NCBI GenBank assembly: GCA_022563655.1
Contig: JADFMW010000125.1
Coordinates: forward strand, 1-8,157
Length of the DNA stretch: 8,157 bases
Source: Pseudomonadota bacterium
GTDB taxonomy: Bacteria > Pseudomonadota > Alphaproteobacteria > JAAXGF01
Direction: 5' to 3'
The notes beneath the pieces were generated by a model that did no database searches, was not told where the DNA came from, and saw only the letters and a program-made list of their open reading frames with translations. Shown one piece after another: positions 6,209-8,157 of the stretch; within the stretch, counting starts at the first letter, position 1; the number at the start of each line of letters is the position of its first letter. The position numbers were made by a program, and so were the translations under genes.

Positions 6209-6825
6209 GTCAGCCGCGCCTCCAGATGCTCGACCGCCGCGCGCGTCAGCACCAGCGTCTCGCAGCGCACGACGTCGTAGACGTTGGCGCCTTGCTGCGG
6301 CAGCACGAGGACGCCGACCAGGTTGGCCGCCGCGCGGGCGAAGTTGGCGTCGACCTCGGGTCCGTCGATGAACAGCACCCGCGACCAGCCGAGGTTTTCC
6401 AACACTTGCGACAGCGCCTTGGTCTTGGGCGTCTTGAGGCTGGCGGCGTCGATCACCTTCAGCCTGCCCTCGGCGAGCTTGGCCGACAGCGCCGTCTTCA
6501 GCGCCAGCTTGCGCACCTTCTTGGGCAGGCCATGGGCGTGACTCCGCACCACCGGACCGAACGTCACCGCGCCGCCCCGGAATAGCGGCGCCCGGCGGGT
6601 GCTGTGGCGGGCGCGGCCGGTGCCCTTCTGGCGGTAGATCTTGCGCGTCGAGCCGGAAACCTCGCTCACCGTCTTGGTCTTGCGCGTGCCGGCGCGGCGC
6701 TTGGCCAGCTGCCAGACCACCGTGCGATGCACGATGTCGGAGCGCGGCGGCAGGCCGAACACCTCGTCGGCGAGCTCGATGGTGCCGGCTTTCTTGTTCT
6801 CGAGCGTCGTGACGTCGCACTTCAC
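6205..6825 (-). CDS. rplD: 50S ribosomal protein L4
   Basis: L4 binds 23S rRNA and lines the exit tunnel; in E. coli it also represses its own operon. With a GTG start at 6825 the product is 206 residues and begins MKCDVTTLENKKAG, the usual alphaproteobacterial N-terminus. The open frame extends three codons further to a GTG at 6834 that overlaps the rplC stop (GTGA). The AAGGAG at 6834-6839 is correctly spaced only for the inner GTG, so I prefer it. The conserved extended loop that reaches the tunnel is at about 61-100, with KIYRQKGTGRARH and GPVVRSHAHGLPKKV. The globular C-terminal half ends LVLTRAAVEHLEARLT. The TGA stop overlaps the rplW ATG by four bases (ATGA). Confidence 0.96.
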   Translation of the reverse strand: MKCDVTTLENKKAGTIELADEVFGLPPRSDIVHRTVVWQLAKRRAGTRKTKTVSEVSGSTRKIYRQKGTGRARHSTRRAPLFRGGAVTFGPVVRSHAHGLPKKVRKLALKTALSAKLAEGRLKVIDAASLKTPKTKALSQVLENLGWSRVLFIDGPEVDANFARAAANLVGVLVLPQQGANVYDVVRCETLVLTRAAVEHLEARLT

Positions 6826-6830
6826 CGCGG

Positions 6831-7640
6831 TCACTCCTTATCGCCCCCGCTCACGCCCTCTTTCGAGCCCTCTTTCGAGCCCTCTTCGGCGCCCGCTTCC
6901 GCGCCCTCCAACGCTGGGGTTTCAGACTGATCGGAAGTTTCCTCCCGCCGAGGCTGGCCCGCCGCGGCGGGCGCCACAACCGCGCCCGGGAACGGCGCGC
7001 CTTGCGGCGGCCGTTTCTTGGCGTCCGAGACCAGCACGTAGCCGCCCTTCGATCCCGGCACGGCGCCCTTGATCAGGATAAGCCCGCGCTGGGCGTCGAC
7101 GTCGACGACCTCGAGGTTTTGCACGGTGACGCGGCGATTGCCCATGTGGCCCGCCATCTTCTTGCCCTTGAACGTCCTTCCGGGGTCGGTGCACTGGCCC
7201 GTCGAGCCTTGCGAGCGGTGCTTGAGCGAAACGCCGTGGCTCGCGCCCAGACCGCTGAAGTGGTGCCGCTTAATGACGCCGGCGAAGCCCTTGCCGATCG
7301 AGGTGCCGGCGACGTCGACGCGCTGGCCCAACACGAAGTGCTCGACCGTGATCGTGGAGCCGACGTCGATGAGCGCGTCGGGCGAGACGCGGAACTCGGC
7401 GACTTTGCGCTTGGGCTCGACCCGCGCCTTGGCGAAATGGCCGCGCATCGCCTTGCTCACGTTCTTGACCTTGGCCTTGCCGACGCCGAGCTGCAGCGCG
7501 GCGTAGCCGCCGCGCTCGACGGTCCGCGCGGCGACCACCTGGCAGTCGTCGACCTTGAGCACGGTGACCGGCACACGCGTGCCGTCGCCGGTGAACACTC
7601 CGGTCATCCCAAGCTTTTGCGCGATCAGGCCGGTGCGCAT
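6831..7640 (-). CDS. rplC: 50S ribosomal protein L3 with an acidic C-terminal tail
   Basis: L3 binds 23S rRNA early in 50S assembly and reaches toward the peptidyl-transferase centre. The product is 269 residues against roughly 205-240 for most bacterial L3. The core (about 1-207) is canonical: MRTGLIAQKLGMTGVF, the tip loop around HGVSLKHRSQGSTGQ, then FKGKKMAGHMGNRRVTVQ and LILIKGAVPGSKGG. Gln149, in GSTGQ, aligns with the glutamine that PrmB methylates in E. coli L3. After about residue 208 comes a Pro/Ala-rich linker and then a Glu/Gly-rich tail. The tail contains five tetrapeptides (ALEG, AEAG, AEEG, SKEG, SKEG) encoded by a 12-bp tandem repeat. An acidic, probably disordered tail is unusual for a basic rRNA-binding protein, although tails on L3 are known in some alphaproteobacteria. 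The frame is open to TGA at 6831-6833. Confidence 0.97.
   Translation of the reverse strand: MRTGLIAQKLGMTGVFTGDGTRVPVTVLKVDDCQVVAARTVERGGYAALQLGVGKAKVKNVSKAMRGHFAKARVEPKRKVAEFRVSPDALIDVGSTITVEHFVLGQRVDVAGTSIGKGFAGVIKRHHFSGLGASHGVSLKHRSQGSTGQCTDPGRTFKGKKMAGHMGNRRVTVQNLEVVDVDAQRGLILIKGAVPGSKGGYVLVSDAKKRPPQGAPFPGAVVAPAAAGQPRREETSDQSETPALEGAEAGAEEGSKEGSKEGVSGGDKE
6834..6839 (-). promoter_or_regulatory. rplD Shine-Dalgarno that decides the start
   Basis: AAGGAG in mRNA sense sits at the very end of rplC, with an 8-base gap to the GTG at 6825. The other candidate GTG, at 6834, would touch or overlap this motif and could not use it. Confidence 0.75.
6855..6914 (-). repeat. Degenerate 12-bp tandem repeat, five units, inside rplC
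   Basis: On the plus strand units begin at 6855, 6867, 6879, 6891 and 6903, all in strict 12-bp register. The first two are identical (gccctctttcga). The third shares its first eight bases with them. The fourth (gcccgcttccgc) and fifth (gccctccaacgc) are more diverged. Because 12 is a multiple of three, the repeat stays in frame and encodes the tetrapeptides ALEG, AEAG, AEEG, SKEG and SKEG of the L3 tail (residues 243-262). The two identical units lie at the 3' end of the gene, as expected if the array last grew there. Confidence 0.85.
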
Positions 7641-7647
7641 GATTGTG

Positions 7648-7650
7648 TCC

Positions 7651-7652
<2 letters not shown>
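7648..7652 (-). promoter_or_regulatory. rplC ribosome-binding site fused to the rpsJ stop
   Basis: In mRNA sense the rpsJ TAG stop runs straight into GGA, giving AGGGA 7 bases before the rplC ATG. A ribosome ending on rpsJ stops on the rplC initiation site, which suggests coupled translation. Confidence 0.6.
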
Positions 7653-7959
<307 letters not shown>

Positions 7960-7990
7960 GGGTGTCTCCCGTCCCTTGCCCCCGGCCCGG
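7960..7990 (-). other. Short tuf-rpsJ spacer without an S10 leader
   Basis: Only 31 bases separate the tuf stop from the rpsJ ATG. The mRNA-sense sequence is very G-rich and ends in a GGGAG Shine-Dalgarno-like stretch 6 bases before the ATG. There is no room for the long structured leader used for L4 autoregulation in Escherichia coli. I see no U-run that would make a terminator. Confidence 0.7.
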
Positions 7991-8157
7991 TTACTCGATG
8001 ACCTGGGTGACGACGCCGGCGCCGACGGTATGGCCGCCCTCGCGGATGGCAAAGCGCAGCCCCTCGTCCATGGCGATCGGCGCGATCAGCTCGACCGTCA
8101 TCGTCACGTTGTCGCCCGGCATCACCATCTCGATATCCTTGGGCAGCTCGACGCTGC
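7991..8157 (-). CDS. tuf: Elongation factor Tu, C-terminal end (partial)
   Basis: This is the last 54 codons of EF-Tu, the GTPase that carries aminoacyl-tRNA to the ribosomal A site. The stop is TAA at 7991-7993, and the 5' part lies beyond the right edge. The translated end reads from SVELPKDIEMVMPGDNV through RFAIREGGHTVGAG to VVTQVIE. This matches the C-terminal beta-barrel (domain 3) of bacterial EF-Tu, including the conserved FAIREGG segment. The G domain is not in the window, so nothing can be said about its GTP-binding motifs. The gene sits 31 bases upstream of rpsJ with no terminator between them. This is the usual str-to-S10 arrangement and suggests cotranscription. Many alphaproteobacteria carry two tuf copies, and this would be the one beside the S10 cluster. 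Confidence 0.97.
   Translation of the reverse strand, partial: SVELPKDIEMVMPGDNVTMTVELIAPIAMDEGLRFAIREGGHTVGAGVVTQVIE

Noticed and set aside
6855..6914. The 12-bp repeat as a possible CRISPR, integration site or regulatory array
   Set aside because: Units are contiguous with no spacers, keep the reading frame, and code for tetrapeptides of the L3 tail. A coding microsatellite-like repeat explains it.

Overview
The window is a nearly gapless ribosomal-protein cluster read entirely on the minus strand. It follows the classic bacterial str/S10/spc order. In transcription order (right to left) it holds the 3' end of tuf (EF-Tu), then rpsJ, rplC, rplD, rplW, rplB, rpsS, rplV, rpsC, rplP, rpmC and rpsQ (the S10 operon). 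It continues without a break into rplN, rplX, rplE, rpsN, rpsH, rplF and the 5' part of rplR (the spc operon). All 18 ribosomal-protein genes are recognisable from conserved protein sequence. tuf is cut by the right edge and rplR by the left edge; the other 17 genes are complete.

The DNA is GC-rich. S14 is the 101-residue zinc-free form, and the S10, S14, L2, L4, S17 and L18 sequences look most like those of Alphaproteobacteria. I infer an alphaproteobacterium, perhaps near Rhodospirillales, but I cannot place it more finely without a tree.

No spacer exceeds 32 bases. Several neighbours overlap by 1 or 4 bases, and many Shine-Dalgarno sequences lie inside the previous gene's last codons or stop. 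I see no terminator, promoter, RNA gene, mobile element or CRISPR array. The simplest reading is one long polycistronic mRNA with strong translational coupling. Its products assemble the two subunits: S10, S19, S3, S17, S14 and S8 for 30S, and L3, L4, L23, L2, L22, L16, L29, L14, L24, L5, L6 and L18 for 50S. EF-Tu delivers aminoacyl-tRNA to the finished ribosome.

I found no new system. The points worth a second look are modest: an acidic L3 tail built from a 12-bp repeat, TAG stops that double as ribosome-binding sites, two start codons that the Shine-Dalgarno position decides (rplD and rpsQ), the missing S10 leader, and a lengthened S17 C-terminus.
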